NCBI GenBank assembly: GCA_045649485.1
Contig: JAZRPZ010000073.1
Coordinates: 164,070-228,069, forward strand
Direction: 5' to 3'
DNA: 64,000 nt
Origin: RUG11247 sp045649485
GTDB lineage: Bacteria > Bacillota > Clostridia > Christensenellales > Aristaeellaceae
Under the pieces are notes generated by a model. That model made no database searches and had not been told where the DNA came from. It worked only from the letters and a program-made list of their open reading frames with translations. Positions 1 to 8,722 of this stretch are shown piece by piece; within the stretch, counting starts at the first letter, position 1, and each line of letters starts with the position of its first letter. Made by a program: the position numbers and the translations under genes.

Positions 1-330
1 CATGATATCAAGATTATAACCCCGAAATTAAACGGTAAATATTTGTACAGCATGGAAGTAACCGATAAGCGCATACTTATTTCGCGCATAAGTGCAGTAG
101 CCGCATCAGCAGGTGTTGCATTCGGTGTTGTCGGCGCTTTAGCAAGAGAACTGTCCGGTGCCGGCGTCAAACCATGGATTGAAATTCCGCTTATTGCAAT
201 AAAGAATTGCGGACTTAAAGACAAAAAAGAGTTTTTCATCGAAGCAGATCAGACTTACGTTCTGAAAAACAAGAACTATGAAACCCTCATTCCCGCACTT
301 GTGACCGCTGCAAAACAGAACAGCTTCTGA
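1..330 (+). CDS. Partial hypothetical protein, 5' end outside window
   Basis: The frame is open from base 1, so the gene starts before the window; the TTG at 43 and the ATG at 52 are probably internal codons. About 109 C-terminal residues are visible. A Gly/Ala-rich hydrophobic stretch (ISAVAASAGVAFGVVGALAR) is followed by a beta-rich tail with KPWIEIPLIAIKNCGLK and KKEFFIEADQTYVLKNKNY. The alternation resembles the end of a small bacterial PH-like domain, but this is only an impression from the pattern. No catalytic motif is visible. A good hairpin terminator follows at 388. Function unknown. Confidence 0.6.
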   Translation, partial: HDIKIITPKLNGKYLYSMEVTDKRILISRISAVAASAGVAFGVVGALARELSGAGVKPWIEIPLIAIKNCGLKDKKEFFIEADQTYVLKNKNYETLIPALVTAAKQNSF

Positions 331-387
331 AACACAAAATAATCCCTGCAATACTTCTCATATAATACATCCAAAGGCAATTATTAT

Positions 388-420
388 AAAACCCACATTT
401 TCTTTTATGTGGGTTTTCTT
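388..420 (+). terminator. Rho-independent terminator
   Basis: An inverted repeat with arms AAACCCACAT and ATGTGGGTTT is followed by TTTTCTTTT. It closes the left-edge gene and lies directly before the ribosome site of the DUF1848 gene. Confidence 0.75.
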
Positions 421-439
421 TTCTATTCGGAGGAGCTTC

Positions 440-1378
440 ATGATAATAAGCGCAAGTCGCCGTACTGATATACCGGCGTTTTATTCAGAATGGTTCTTCA
501 ACAGGCTGCATGAAAAGGTGGTCTATGTAAGAAACCCATTCAATCCACATCAGGTAAGCAGCATATCGCTTGATCCCGAAAACACTGAAGGTATAGTATT
601 CTGGACCAAAGACGCCTCCCCTATGATACCAGGCCTGAAGAAACTGAACGACTATCCATTCTATTTTCAGTTTACTTTGAATCCATACGATCATGAAATC
701 GAATGCGGCGTGCCTTCAAAAGCCAAACATGTAATACCCTCTTTTCAAAGGCTATCCGATGAAATAGGTCCCGAGCGTGTTATATGGAGATATGATCCAA
801 TAATCATAAGCAAACATTATTCTTACGAATATCATGTCGAATATTTTGAAAAACTCGCCCGCAGGCTTCATGGGTATACTACAGCTTGTACCTTCAGTTT
901 TCTCGACATATATCGCAATACGCTGAAACACATGAACGGTCTTGAAATTGAACCCATATCCGAAGAGACCATGCTGCGCATTGCAAAAAGCTTTTCTGAA
1001 ATCGCAGCTTCATATGATTTGAAACTGCAGACTTGCGCAGAAGCAATAGACCTTACTGCACTTGGTATTGAACATGCGCGCTGCATCGATGACCGTGTCT
1101 TTGAAAAGATAACCGGAAACAAATATCATTATTCAAAAGATGCAAATCAACGCAGTGAATGCGGATGCATGACAAGTATCGATATAGGCGCATACAATTG
1201 CTGTGCACATGGGTGCCGATACTGCTATGCTACCTATTCACCGAACACTTCGTCAGAAAACATCGCCAAACACGACCCACTTTCACCGCTGCTCATCGGA
1301 AACATAACAGCTGATGATGTTATAAAAATACGTTCTGAAAAGCGGGTCGCGTCCGAACAGATACACATGAATATATAA
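440..1378 (+). CDS. DUF1848 family protein
   Basis: A 312-residue protein that opens with MIISASRRTDIPAFYSEWF, the hallmark start of DUF1848. I chose the ATG at 440 because GGAGG sits 6 bases upstream; the longer frame from 407 would start inside the preceding terminator. The C-terminal third holds a cysteine cluster, ECGCMTSIDIGAY followed by CCAHGCRYCYATY, which contains a CX3CX2C pattern like that of radical SAM iron-sulfur sites but near the C terminus. The middle has the alternating pattern expected of a TIM-type barrel. The family has no established reaction that I know of. It stands alone between two terminators. Confidence 0.85.
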   Translation: MIISASRRTDIPAFYSEWFFNRLHEKVVYVRNPFNPHQVSSISLDPENTEGIVFWTKDASPMIPGLKKLNDYPFYFQFTLNPYDHEIECGVPSKAKHVIPSFQRLSDEIGPERVIWRYDPIIISKHYSYEYHVEYFEKLARRLHGYTTACTFSFLDIYRNTLKHMNGLEIEPISEETMLRIAKSFSEIAASYDLKLQTCAEAIDLTALGIEHARCIDDRVFEKITGNKYHYSKDANQRSECGCMTSIDIGAYNCCAHGCRYCYATYSPNTSSENIAKHDPLSPLLIGNITADDVIKIRSEKRVASEQIHMNI

Positions 1379-1380
1379 TA

Positions 1381-1419
1381 AAACAAACCGTCGTTTCACA
1401 AAGAAACGACGGTTTGTTT
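1381..1419. terminator. Bidirectional terminator
   Basis: A 17-base perfect inverted repeat (AAACAAACCGTCGTTTC and its complement) has a 5-base loop, with A- and T-rich flanks on both sides. It separates the convergent DUF1848 and sirtuin genes. Confidence 0.85.
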
Positions 1420-1420
1420 A

Positions 1421-2143
1421 CTATATACTGCTCATCAATTCACCAATAGGTTCTCTGAAGATGAGATTGGCATGCCTGTCGTAGGCAGTGGCTGATTTAT
1501 TGATAAGAACCAACCTGTGACCATTATAGAGTTCCACAAAACCGGCAGCCGGATATACCGTAAGACTTGTTCCGCCGATTATCAGCATATCAGAGTTGGC
1601 AATAGCGGACATTGCACCATCCATTACATCATAGTCAAGCTGCTCATCATACAGTACAACATCCGGCTTTATTACACCCCCGCATTCACATACAGGGATT
1701 CCTTCCGATGACACAATCGCATCCAAACCATGAAACTTTCCACACTGCATACAATAGTTGCGATGCACAGAGCCATGCAGTTCGAATACCTTTTCAGAAC
1801 CTGCCATCTGATGAAGCCCGTCTATGTTTTGGGTGATTACAGCAGACAATCTGCCTTCATTCTCCCATTCGACCAGTTTATGATGAGCCTTGTTGGGCAA
1901 AGCTTCGCGTGCAATCATCTTATCCCGATAGAAATCATAAAACTCTTTGGTATTGCGCAGAAAGAATCTATGACTCAATATCGTTTCCGGGGGATATTTG
2001 TATGTCTGATTATATAGCCCGTCAACACTTCTGAAATCAGGAATTCCGGATTCCGTTGAAACTCCCGCACCCCCGAAAAAGACTATTCTCTTGCTCTCAG
2101 AGACCCAGCGGCGCAATATTGCCAGACTGCTGTTATCGCTCAC
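1421..2143 (-). CDS. Sir2 family NAD-dependent protein deacylase
   Basis: A 240-residue sirtuin. It removes acyl groups from lysine using NAD+, producing nicotinamide and O-acyl-ADP-ribose. Visible family motifs are GAGVSTESGIPDFR (NAD pocket), TQNIDGLH, the catalytic-His region LHGSVH, and four zinc cysteines as CMQC and CECGG. GGTSLTVYPAAG and LINKS mark the C-terminal Rossmann part. The start is GTG at 2143, with GAGG six bases upstream inside the end of nagA; the two genes overlap by 11 bases, so translation is probably coupled. The length is normal for bacterial CobB/SrtN-type enzymes. Confidence 0.93.
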   Translation of the reverse strand: MSDNSSLAILRRWVSESKRIVFFGGAGVSTESGIPDFRSVDGLYNQTYKYPPETILSHRFFLRNTKEFYDFYRDKMIAREALPNKAHHKLVEWENEGRLSAVITQNIDGLHQMAGSEKVFELHGSVHRNYCMQCGKFHGLDAIVSSEGIPVCECGGVIKPDVVLYDEQLDYDVMDGAMSAIANSDMLIIGGTSLTVYPAAGFVELYNGHRLVLINKSATAYDRHANLIFREPIGELMSSI

Positions 2144-3272
2144 AGCAAGCCTCGTAAACAGTCTTTCCGCCTATGATGGTCATTTCGGTATCAAATTCAC
2201 TGTTGAAAATAGCGATATCTGCATCTTTTCCGTTTTCGATGGAACCCTTAGCCTTCTGCACGCCGATAGCAGATGCCGCATTGATGCTCGCCATGGCAAC
2301 AGCTTCCCATACTTCAGCCTCACCCATGTCGATCATATTCTTTACGCCCTTGTTGAGCCTCAGCATACTGCCCGCTATAGTGCCATCGGGAAGCAGGCAC
2401 TTGATGCCGTCAACGCGAACCTCCATGCCACCGGACATATATACACCGTCAGGCATACCTCCGGAGCGCAGACAATCGGTAATGATAACGAGCTTATCAC
2501 CCTTTATACGCTTAAGCAGCTTGAAAAACGCGGGATGAACATGGAAACCATCTGTAATAAGTTCGCAGTAATAGCGGTCATCCCACAGAAACGCACCGGT
2601 AGCGCCGGGTTCTCTGTGTCCGAGAGTGGGCATTGCATTGAAAGTATGCGTTGCCTGAGTTGCGCCCATATCAGCAGCCTTAATGGTAGTTGCATAATCA
2701 GCAGTGGTATGTCCTGCACTTACACGGATTCCGTTTTCAGTAAGCTTTTTTATGGCTTCCATAGCGCCGTTGATTTCCGGAGCAATGGTAGTAACCTTCA
2801 CTATATCCTTATGCTTGAGAAGGAAATCCGGATCGGGATCCTTAAGCAGATCTGCTCTGTGGGCACCGCGCTTTGCGTAGCTCAGGAAAGGTCCTTCGGC
2901 ATTTACACCGATCACCTGAGCTCCTGCAGGCGAAGGAGCGTTCATATAAGCCCTCGTTACTTCAAATGCCTTTTCTATATCTTCATAGGTTGCCGTCATG
3001 GTGGTGGCAAGGAATGAAGTAACGCCGTTTTTCGCAACACCCTCAGCCATCCTGCGCATACCTTCTTCTTCTCCGTCCGTGCAGTCATATCCAAGATAAC
3101 CATGAGTATGCACATCTATAAGGCCGGGAGCAACATAGCTGCCCTTTGCGTCGATTATGTCGCAGTCAGGAGCTTCGTCATATATACCGATTATTTTTTC
3201 ATCGAACACAAGAACCTTATTTTCAACAATACTGTCCTTAAGAATGATCCTTCCGTTGATTATAGCGCGCAT
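2133..3272 (-). CDS. nagA: N-acetylglucosamine-6-phosphate deacetylase
   Basis: A 379-residue amidohydrolase that converts GlcNAc-6-phosphate to glucosamine-6-phosphate and acetate in the cytoplasm, for amino-sugar catabolism and wall recycling. Motifs: DVHTHGYLGYD (metal region), AEGPFLSYAKRGAH with the metal-binding Glu, SAGHTT and THTFNAMPTLGHREPG with metal and substrate His, and IITD with the catalytic Asp. The ATG at 3272 is preferred because AGGAGG lies 8 bases upstream; ten further codons upstream are open but lack a ribosome site. It lies 62 bases after ftsY and overlaps the sirtuin gene. No nagB is visible nearby. Confidence 0.95.
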   Translation of the reverse strand: MRAIINGRIILKDSIVENKVLVFDEKIIGIYDEAPDCDIIDAKGSYVAPGLIDVHTHGYLGYDCTDGEEEGMRRMAEGVAKNGVTSFLATTMTATYEDIEKAFEVTRAYMNAPSPAGAQVIGVNAEGPFLSYAKRGAHRADLLKDPDPDFLLKHKDIVKVTTIAPEINGAMEAIKKLTENGIRVSAGHTTADYATTIKAADMGATQATHTFNAMPTLGHREPGATGAFLWDDRYYCELITDGFHVHPAFFKLLKRIKGDKLVIITDCLRSGGMPDGVYMSGGMEVRVDGIKCLLPDGTIAGSMLRLNKGVKNMIDMGEAEVWEAVAMASINAASAIGVQKAKGSIENGKDADIAIFNSEFDTEMTIIGGKTVYEACCER

Positions 3273-3302
3273 AGATACATCCTCCTTTACGTATTGCAAC
3301 AA

Positions 3303-3328
3303 CCGCCCTGCGCAAAGGCACAGGGCGG
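3303..3328 (-). terminator. Hairpin between ftsY and nagA
   Basis: Arms CCGCCCTG and CAGGGCGG with a 10-base loop. On the minus strand only GTTGTTG follows, so this is a weak terminator or an attenuator/processing hairpin rather than a strong stop. Confidence 0.35.
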
Positions 3329-3334
3329 CAAATA

Positions 3335-4234
3335 TCAGCCGAATATAGCGTTGATAAATTCCTTGGCGTCGAAAGGCTGCATATCATCGATCTGCTCACC
3401 CAGTCCGATATAACGTACAGGCATATGCAGTTCGTTGGCAATAGCAACGGCAATACCGCCCTTTGCGGTGCCGTCAAGCTTGGTAAGAACGATACCGTCG
3501 ATATCAGCGATATCCTTGAATGCCTTAGCCTGAACAAGACCGTTCTGACCGGTGGTGGCATCAATAACCAGCAAAGCCTTCAGCTTTGCATCGGGATAAT
3601 CACGTTCCACAACTCGGCTTATCTTACGGAGTTCTTCCATCAGATGGGCCTTATTATGCAGACGACCGGCTGTGTCAACGATCATGATATCTACATTACG
3701 GGCTTTTGCGGCCTGTACAGCATCATATACGACTGCAGCAGGATCTGCACCCTCGCGATGCTTGATGATCGGTACATCAGCGCGTTCTGCCCATACAGTA
3801 AGCTGGTCTGCGGCGGCAGCACGGAAAGTGTCGGCAGCACATATCATTACCTTACGGCCGATCATCTTGAAACGTGCGGCAAGCTTGCCGATGGAAGTAG
3901 TCTTACCCACGCCGTTTACACCCACAACAATGAGAACCATGGGGCTCTCAAGGGGCATAGGATCGGCAGTCATGATATCGGCAAGAATATCCTTCAGAGC
4001 TTCACGAGCCTTTTCGGGATCGCCGATCTTTTCGGAAGTGCACTTCTCACGCAGACGATCAACAGCAAGCTGAGTGGTTTCCATACCGATATCAGCCATG
4101 ACGAGCACATCTGTGAGTTCATCATAGAAATCATCATCAAGTTCTTTGTAGTTGCTGACGATATCATCTATGCGGCCAGCAAAAACATCGCGAGTCTTTT
4201 TAAGGCCGGCTTTAATCTTATCAAAAAGTCCCAT
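3335..4234 (-). CDS. ftsY: Signal recognition particle receptor FtsY
   Basis: A 299-residue SRP receptor GTPase that docks SRP-ribosome complexes at the membrane for co-translational insertion. It is nearly a bare NG unit: a short amphipathic start (MGLFDKIKAGLKKTRDVFAG) replaces the long acidic A domain of enterobacteria. GTPase motifs: GVNGVGKTTSIGKLA (P-loop), DTFRAAA, DTAGR, TKLDGTAKGG, then GLGEQIDDMQPF near the end. GGAGG precedes the ATG by 6 bases. It follows smc by 11 bases, the usual smc-ftsY order in Bacillota. Confidence 0.97.
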   Translation of the reverse strand: MGLFDKIKAGLKKTRDVFAGRIDDIVSNYKELDDDFYDELTDVLVMADIGMETTQLAVDRLREKCTSEKIGDPEKAREALKDILADIMTADPMPLESPMVLIVVGVNGVGKTTSIGKLAARFKMIGRKVMICAADTFRAAAADQLTVWAERADVPIIKHREGADPAAVVYDAVQAAKARNVDIMIVDTAGRLHNKAHLMEELRKISRVVERDYPDAKLKALLVIDATTGQNGLVQAKAFKDIADIDGIVLTKLDGTAKGGIAVAIANELHMPVRYIGLGEQIDDMQPFDAKEFINAIFG

Positions 4235-4245
4235 TTTTAACCTCC

Positions 4246-7200
4246 TCAGCCTGCTTCATTCAGGGAAACGGATACGAGCTTGGAAATGCCCTTTTCCTCC
4301 ATAACAACGCCGTAAAGCGATTCACAGCGCTCCATGGTTCCCTTTCTGTGGGTTATTACCACAAACTGGGTCTTTTCAGAATATGTTCTGAGATAATCCG
4401 CGAAGTTATCGATATTTGCATCATCAAGCGCAGCTTCGATCTCATCGAGAATACAGAACGGAGTGGGCTTGAGATCCAGCATAGCGAACAATATCGCAAT
4501 TGCAGTAAGCGCGCGTTCACCACCGGAAAGCAGAGTAAGCGTCTGCATCTTTTTTCCGGGAGGCGATGCAACGATATCTATGCCGCAATTGAGCGCATCG
4601 GAAGGATCACCCAGCCTGAGTTCCGCAGTTCCGCCACCGAAAAGCTTGGTAAACGTACGCTTGAAGTTTTCGTTCATTATCTCAAACTGCTTGCGGAACT
4701 GTTTTTCCATGTTCTTCTCGAGTTCGGTAACGATCTTTGTAAGATCTGCAATGGCAACATTGAGATCATCTCTCTGAGACGAGAGCTCTTCAAGGCGTTC
4801 TACCGTCTGACGATACTCATCAACAGCAGCAACATTTACTACGCCCATCTGACGGATACGTCCGCGTATCTGTGCAATACGTCTTTCTGCCTCTGTAAGC
4901 TTGAAATCCGCACTGCGGAAGCTCTCAGCTCCGGCAAATGTAAGTTCGTATTCGTCCCAAATTCTGTCCTGAATCTGCTTGAATTCGCTCTCAGTACGCT
5001 GCAGCGACATCTCTGTACGATGGCGCGCATCGGACTGTGCTTCGGAATCCATCCTAAGCTTATCGATGCGGGAAGAAAGCTCCTTCACCTTTTTCTGCGC
5101 ACCGGTACGGCTCTGTTCGCAGATATTATATTCGGTTCGTGCATTCTCAAGAGCGACTTTGGCTTCAGCAAGCACAACCACACAGGTTTCCAGCGATACT
5201 GCACTTTCAGTAAGCTCACTTTCTCTTGCCGCAAGCTGTTCTGCGGTATTGGCGAGCAGCTGCTGCATATCGCCCGCCTGTTTTGTAAGACGTTCGATAT
5301 CGCGTTCCATTGCATCGCAGTCACGACGGCGGGTAGCGTATCTGACTCTTTCGTCAGAAACTTCTCCACGCAGTTTATCTGCTGCGTTACGCAGTTCATA
5401 GATCTCTGTCTGCATTACACGCACAGCAGCCTGCATATCTGCGGTATTCTGAGAAGCGTCATTCTGCGATTCCGCCAGCTTGGAAAGGGATTCTTCCGTC
5501 TCAGCCAGCTGCGCCGCCAGACGCTCGCGTTCAGACTGCAGCTTTCCGGAACGCTCCAGATAACCGCTGCGTTCGTCATTGGCTGCCTTAAGCGCTTCTT
5601 CTGCACGTGCACAGATGACTTCCTGAGAATGAGACAGTTCGAACAGCTCGGTTCGCTCCTGCTTGAGGCGGTTGCGTTCCTGCTCCTGCTCATCAAGTTC
5701 AGCTTTGCGTTTCTTATAATCTTCCCTAAGCTGTACCAGAAGCTTTTCTGTTTCCTCTATCTCTCTCGTACGAGAAAGCAGGTTTGTAACTCTGGACTGA
5801 ACAGAACCACCAGTCATGGAACCGCCGGAATGCATTACGTCGCCTTCAAGAGTTACCAGCCTGAACTGATACTTTCCGGCACGCTGGATTGCAATACCTG
5901 CGGTAAGGTCTTCCGCAATAATAGTTCTGCCCAATAGATTGTCTATAACACCCTGATACATCGGATCGAAGCTTATAAGCTCCGAAGCAAGACCGATACA
6001 TCCGGGCATATTGAGTACGCTGCGCTCACCGGATGCGAGCGTACGTCCTCTGACAGAAGATATAGGCAGGAATGTAGCGCGTCCGAAGCGATTTGCGCGC
6101 AGATATTCTATCATTCGCTTGGCATCTTCGTCTCTGTCAACTACGACATTCTGAAGAGCACCGCCAAGCACCATGTCAATGGCTCGTTCCAGCTTTTCGG
6201 GAACCTTGATTATATCCGCCACAACTCCGTGTACGCCGGAATTGGGTAGTCTGCGTGCCTGCAGCAGCACCTGCTTTACGGAGTTATTGAGACCTTCGTA
6301 ATCACGCTGCATTTCCTTAAGCAGCCTGAGTCTGGAGTCGCACTGCTGTCCGCGGTCACGCACGGCAGATATCTCGTCAGACAGTCGCTGGCTTATCTCA
6401 CCGGATTCGCGAACAGCTTCGACAATTGCAGCTATACGCTTCCTGAGTTCGTTAAGACGATCGTTTTCTGCCGCAAGCTGCTGAGTAGCATTTTCAACAA
6501 GCTCATTAAGAGCCTGCATGCCCTCTTCATCTTTTACGGAATCAACGTCCAGGTTTGCAAGCTGCGTCTCCAGCGCAGTTTTCATTGCGCTGAGGCGTGC
6601 CTGCTGCGAGCGTACGTCACTCAGACGGTTCATTGCTCTGATTATAGCAGACTTTGCTTCCTCGGCAGCATCTTCTTTTTCTGCAAGCTGCTTTTCGAGA
6701 GTATGCAGTTCTTCTTCGCGCTGAGCAAGGACCTTCTCTTCAACAGAAAGAGATTCCTTTTCGCTGTTGAGCGCAGCAGTCATTCCGACAAGCTGCTCTT
6801 TGATACCGCTGCCATCGCCCTGCGCTGCATCTCTCTGCATAAGCAGTCTGTCACGTTCACGAGTAACTGCTGCAATACGTTCGCGCAGAACACCCGATTC
6901 ACCCTCGCCGGATTCGACTTCACGTATCAGGCGCTGTACCTCATCACGTTTTTCCGACGAATCCATTTCAAGCCTGTCAAGCTCAAGCTGCTGCGAATCG
7001 CGCTCTGCAGTCAATTCTTCAAGTTCCTTCAATGCAGCGGCAGTCTCGCGCTCCGCTTCTGAAAGCGCGATTCTGAGTTCGTTTATACGCGCCTCATACC
7101 TAACGCTGCGGGTAAGGAATACATTCAGATCGAGTATTTTCAGTTCATCTCTGAGCGCAAGGTATTCCCTCGCCTCTTCCGATTGCTGCTTAAGCGGCTC

Positions 7201-7806
7201 GACTCGCTGTTCGAGTTCGCCTATAATATCCTCTACTCGTTCAAGGTTGGTTGTGGAATTTTCAAGCTTTCTTTCAGCTTCAGTCTTACGGGCTTTGTAT
7301 TTCATTATGCCCGCAGCTTCCTCGAAAACCTGACGACGGTCTTCGGATTTTTGGGAAAGAATATCATCTATTCTACCCTGTCCGATAATAGAATAGCCGT
7401 CACGTCCAAGGCCGGTATCACGGAAAAGATCGATAATATCTCTGAGACGGCAGGACGCTCCGTTTATCTGATATTCACCATCGCCGTTACGGTAAACTCT
7501 GCGGGATATTGCAACTTCGGCAAAATCAATAGGCAGTGAGTGATCGGTATTGTCGAAGACCAGCGATACCTCGCAAAAAGCCTGCTTACGGCGCTTTTCG
7601 GTTCCGTTGAAAATAACGTCTTCCATCTTAGCGCCGCGCAATGATTTTGCGCTCTGTTCACCCAGTACCCAGCGGACTGCGTCTGAAATATTCGATTTTC
7701 CGCATCCATTAGGTCCTACAACTCCTGTAATTCCGCTTTCAAAGCTGAGTTCAACTTTGTCGGCAAAAGACTTGAAGCCGTGGACAATGAGTTTTTTCAG
7801 TACCAA
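4246..7806 (-). CDS. smc: Chromosome segregation protein SMC
   Basis: About 1186 residues. An ABC-type ATPase that loads on DNA with ScpA/ScpB and compacts and segregates chromosomes. The N-terminal head has GPNGCGKSNISDAVRWVLGE. Long Glu/Arg/Leu-rich coiled coils flank a hinge near residues 510-680 (GVHGVVADII, GGSMTGGS). The C-terminal head has LSGGERALTAIA (signature) and FCILDEIEAALDD (Walker B). I place the start at the TTG at 7806 (MVLKKLIVHGFKSFADK), which begins just after the rnc stop with GGAGAG upstream; the open frame beyond it runs into rnc and is Arg-rich nonsense. Confidence 0.96.
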   Translation of the reverse strand: MVLKKLIVHGFKSFADKVELSFESGITGVVGPNGCGKSNISDAVRWVLGEQSAKSLRGAKMEDVIFNGTEKRRKQAFCEVSLVFDNTDHSLPIDFAEVAISRRVYRNGDGEYQINGASCRLRDIIDLFRDTGLGRDGYSIIGQGRIDDILSQKSEDRRQVFEEAAGIMKYKARKTEAERKLENSTTNLERVEDIIGELEQRVEPLKQQSEEAREYLALRDELKILDLNVFLTRSVRYEARINELRIALSEAERETAAALKELEELTAERDSQQLELDRLEMDSSEKRDEVQRLIREVESGEGESGVLRERIAAVTRERDRLLMQRDAAQGDGSGIKEQLVGMTAALNSEKESLSVEEKVLAQREEELHTLEKQLAEKEDAAEEAKSAIIRAMNRLSDVRSQQARLSAMKTALETQLANLDVDSVKDEEGMQALNELVENATQQLAAENDRLNELRKRIAAIVEAVRESGEISQRLSDEISAVRDRGQQCDSRLRLLKEMQRDYEGLNNSVKQVLLQARRLPNSGVHGVVADIIKVPEKLERAIDMVLGGALQNVVVDRDEDAKRMIEYLRANRFGRATFLPISSVRGRTLASGERSVLNMPGCIGLASELISFDPMYQGVIDNLLGRTIIAEDLTAGIAIQRAGKYQFRLVTLEGDVMHSGGSMTGGSVQSRVTNLLSRTREIEETEKLLVQLREDYKKRKAELDEQEQERNRLKQERTELFELSHSQEVICARAEEALKAANDERSGYLERSGKLQSERERLAAQLAETEESLSKLAESQNDASQNTADMQAAVRVMQTEIYELRNAADKLRGEVSDERVRYATRRRDCDAMERDIERLTKQAGDMQQLLANTAEQLAARESELTESAVSLETCVVVLAEAKVALENARTEYNICEQSRTGAQKKVKELSSRIDKLRMDSEAQSDARHRTEMSLQRTESEFKQIQDRIWDEYELTFAGAESFRSADFKLTEAERRIAQIRGRIRQMGVVNVAAVDEYRQTVERLEELSSQRDDLNVAIADLTKIVTELEKNMEKQFRKQFEIMNENFKRTFTKLFGGGTAELRLGDPSDALNCGIDIVASPPGKKMQTLTLLSGGERALTAIAILFAMLDLKPTPFCILDEIEAALDDANIDNFADYLRTYSEKTQFVVITHRKGTMERCESLYGVVMEEKGISKLVSVSLNEAG

Positions 7807-7807
7807 G

Positions 7808-8479
7808 TCAGTTCTTCTCTCCGATCTTCTTGAGTGCGGCACGTGCCGCCTCCTGCTGTGCAGCCTGCTTGCTGCGTCCGGAACCTTCACCCAGAATATC
7901 GCCGTTTATCGTTACGCGATAGACAAAAGTCGGCGAATGGGGCGGTCCTTCGGAAGAAATCAATTCATAAGCCGGCATCTTGCCGGATTTTTGAGTGATC
8001 TCCTGAAGCCTTGTCTTCGCATCGAGAGTATCCTTCAGCGCATTTGCGTTGATCATACCTTCATACAGACGCGAAACAAGACCGAATGCCGCATCAAAGC
8101 CGCCGTCGAGATATACGGCGGCTATGAGGGCTTCGGTGATATCAGAAAGTATGGACGGCTTTTCACGACCGCCTGTCCTGTCTTCACCAATAGAAAGACG
8201 TATAAATTTACCAAGGCCTATCTTCTTTGCTATAACAAACAAAGTTTCTTCGCGTACAAGCTCAGCCCTGAGGCGGGTCAGCCTTCCTTCGTCTACGCCG
8301 GGAAGTTGAAAATACAGAATACGGCTTATTGACAGTTCAAGAACGGCATCACCCAGAAATTCAAGGCGCTGATAATGCGGAGTACGATGTTCTCCCGCAT
8401 ACGAAGGATGAGTCAAAGCTGTCTCCATCAGGCTGCGGTCTTTGAATACGTATCCAAGCGCCTTCTGCAAAGCATCCAC
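7808..8479 (-). CDS. rnc: Ribonuclease III
   Basis: A 223-residue double-strand RNA endonuclease that processes pre-rRNA and structured mRNAs. The catalytic domain has the signature HYQRLEFLGDAVLEL and ITEALIAAVYLDGGF with the second acidic pair. A dsRNA-binding domain follows from about residue 150 (DAKTRLQEITQKSG to GSGRSKQAAQQEAARAAL). The start is GTG at 8479, with GGAGGAGA overlapping the acpP stop. It sits in the common acpP-rnc-smc order, and smc begins one base past the rnc stop. Confidence 0.96.
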   Translation of the reverse strand: MDALQKALGYVFKDRSLMETALTHPSYAGEHRTPHYQRLEFLGDAVLELSISRILYFQLPGVDEGRLTRLRAELVREETLFVIAKKIGLGKFIRLSIGEDRTGGREKPSILSDITEALIAAVYLDGGFDAAFGLVSRLYEGMINANALKDTLDAKTRLQEITQKSGKMPAYELISSEGPPHSPTFVYRVTINGDILGEGSGRSKQAAQQEAARAALKKIGEKN

Positions 8480-8481
8480 GA

Positions 8482-8718
8482 TCAGGTATTCTCCTCCAGA
8501 TACTTTACGATATCGCCAACGCAGCGTACACCGGTGAGCATATCGTCGGAAACGGTGATATCATATTCCATCTCAAGATCCATAATGAGCATCATGAGGT
8601 TGGCGCTGTCTGCACCCAGATCCTCGATGAGCCTGGACTCAAGCTTAACATCCTCTGCCTTAACAGGAAGCTGATTAACGATCAGTTCGCGTACATTTTC
8701 AAATACTCCGTTTGCCAT
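8482..8718 (-). CDS. acpP: Acyl carrier protein
   Basis: A 78-residue acidic four-helix carrier. The phosphopantetheine site is LGADSANLMML, so the attachment Ser is present but the usual Leu of DSL is Ala. It carries acyl chains for fatty acid synthesis and supplies acyl-ACP to PlsX. The ATG at 8718 is preceded by AAGGAGG; 13 upstream codons are open but would overlap plsX. It lies only four bases after plsX. Confidence 0.94.
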   Translation of the reverse strand: MANGVFENVRELIVNQLPVKAEDVKLESRLIEDLGADSANLMMLIMDLEMEYDITVSDDMLTGVRCVGDIVKYLEENT

Positions 8719-8722
8719 TGTA

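Noticed and set aside
2091..3017. 308-codon plus-strand frame opposite nagA
   Set aside because: Shadow of nagA; no family motif and no ribosome site.
3303..3328. Strong terminator after ftsY
   Set aside because: The stem is good but the T run on the minus strand is missing, so I list it only as a weak hairpin; nagA may be read from the ftsY transcript.
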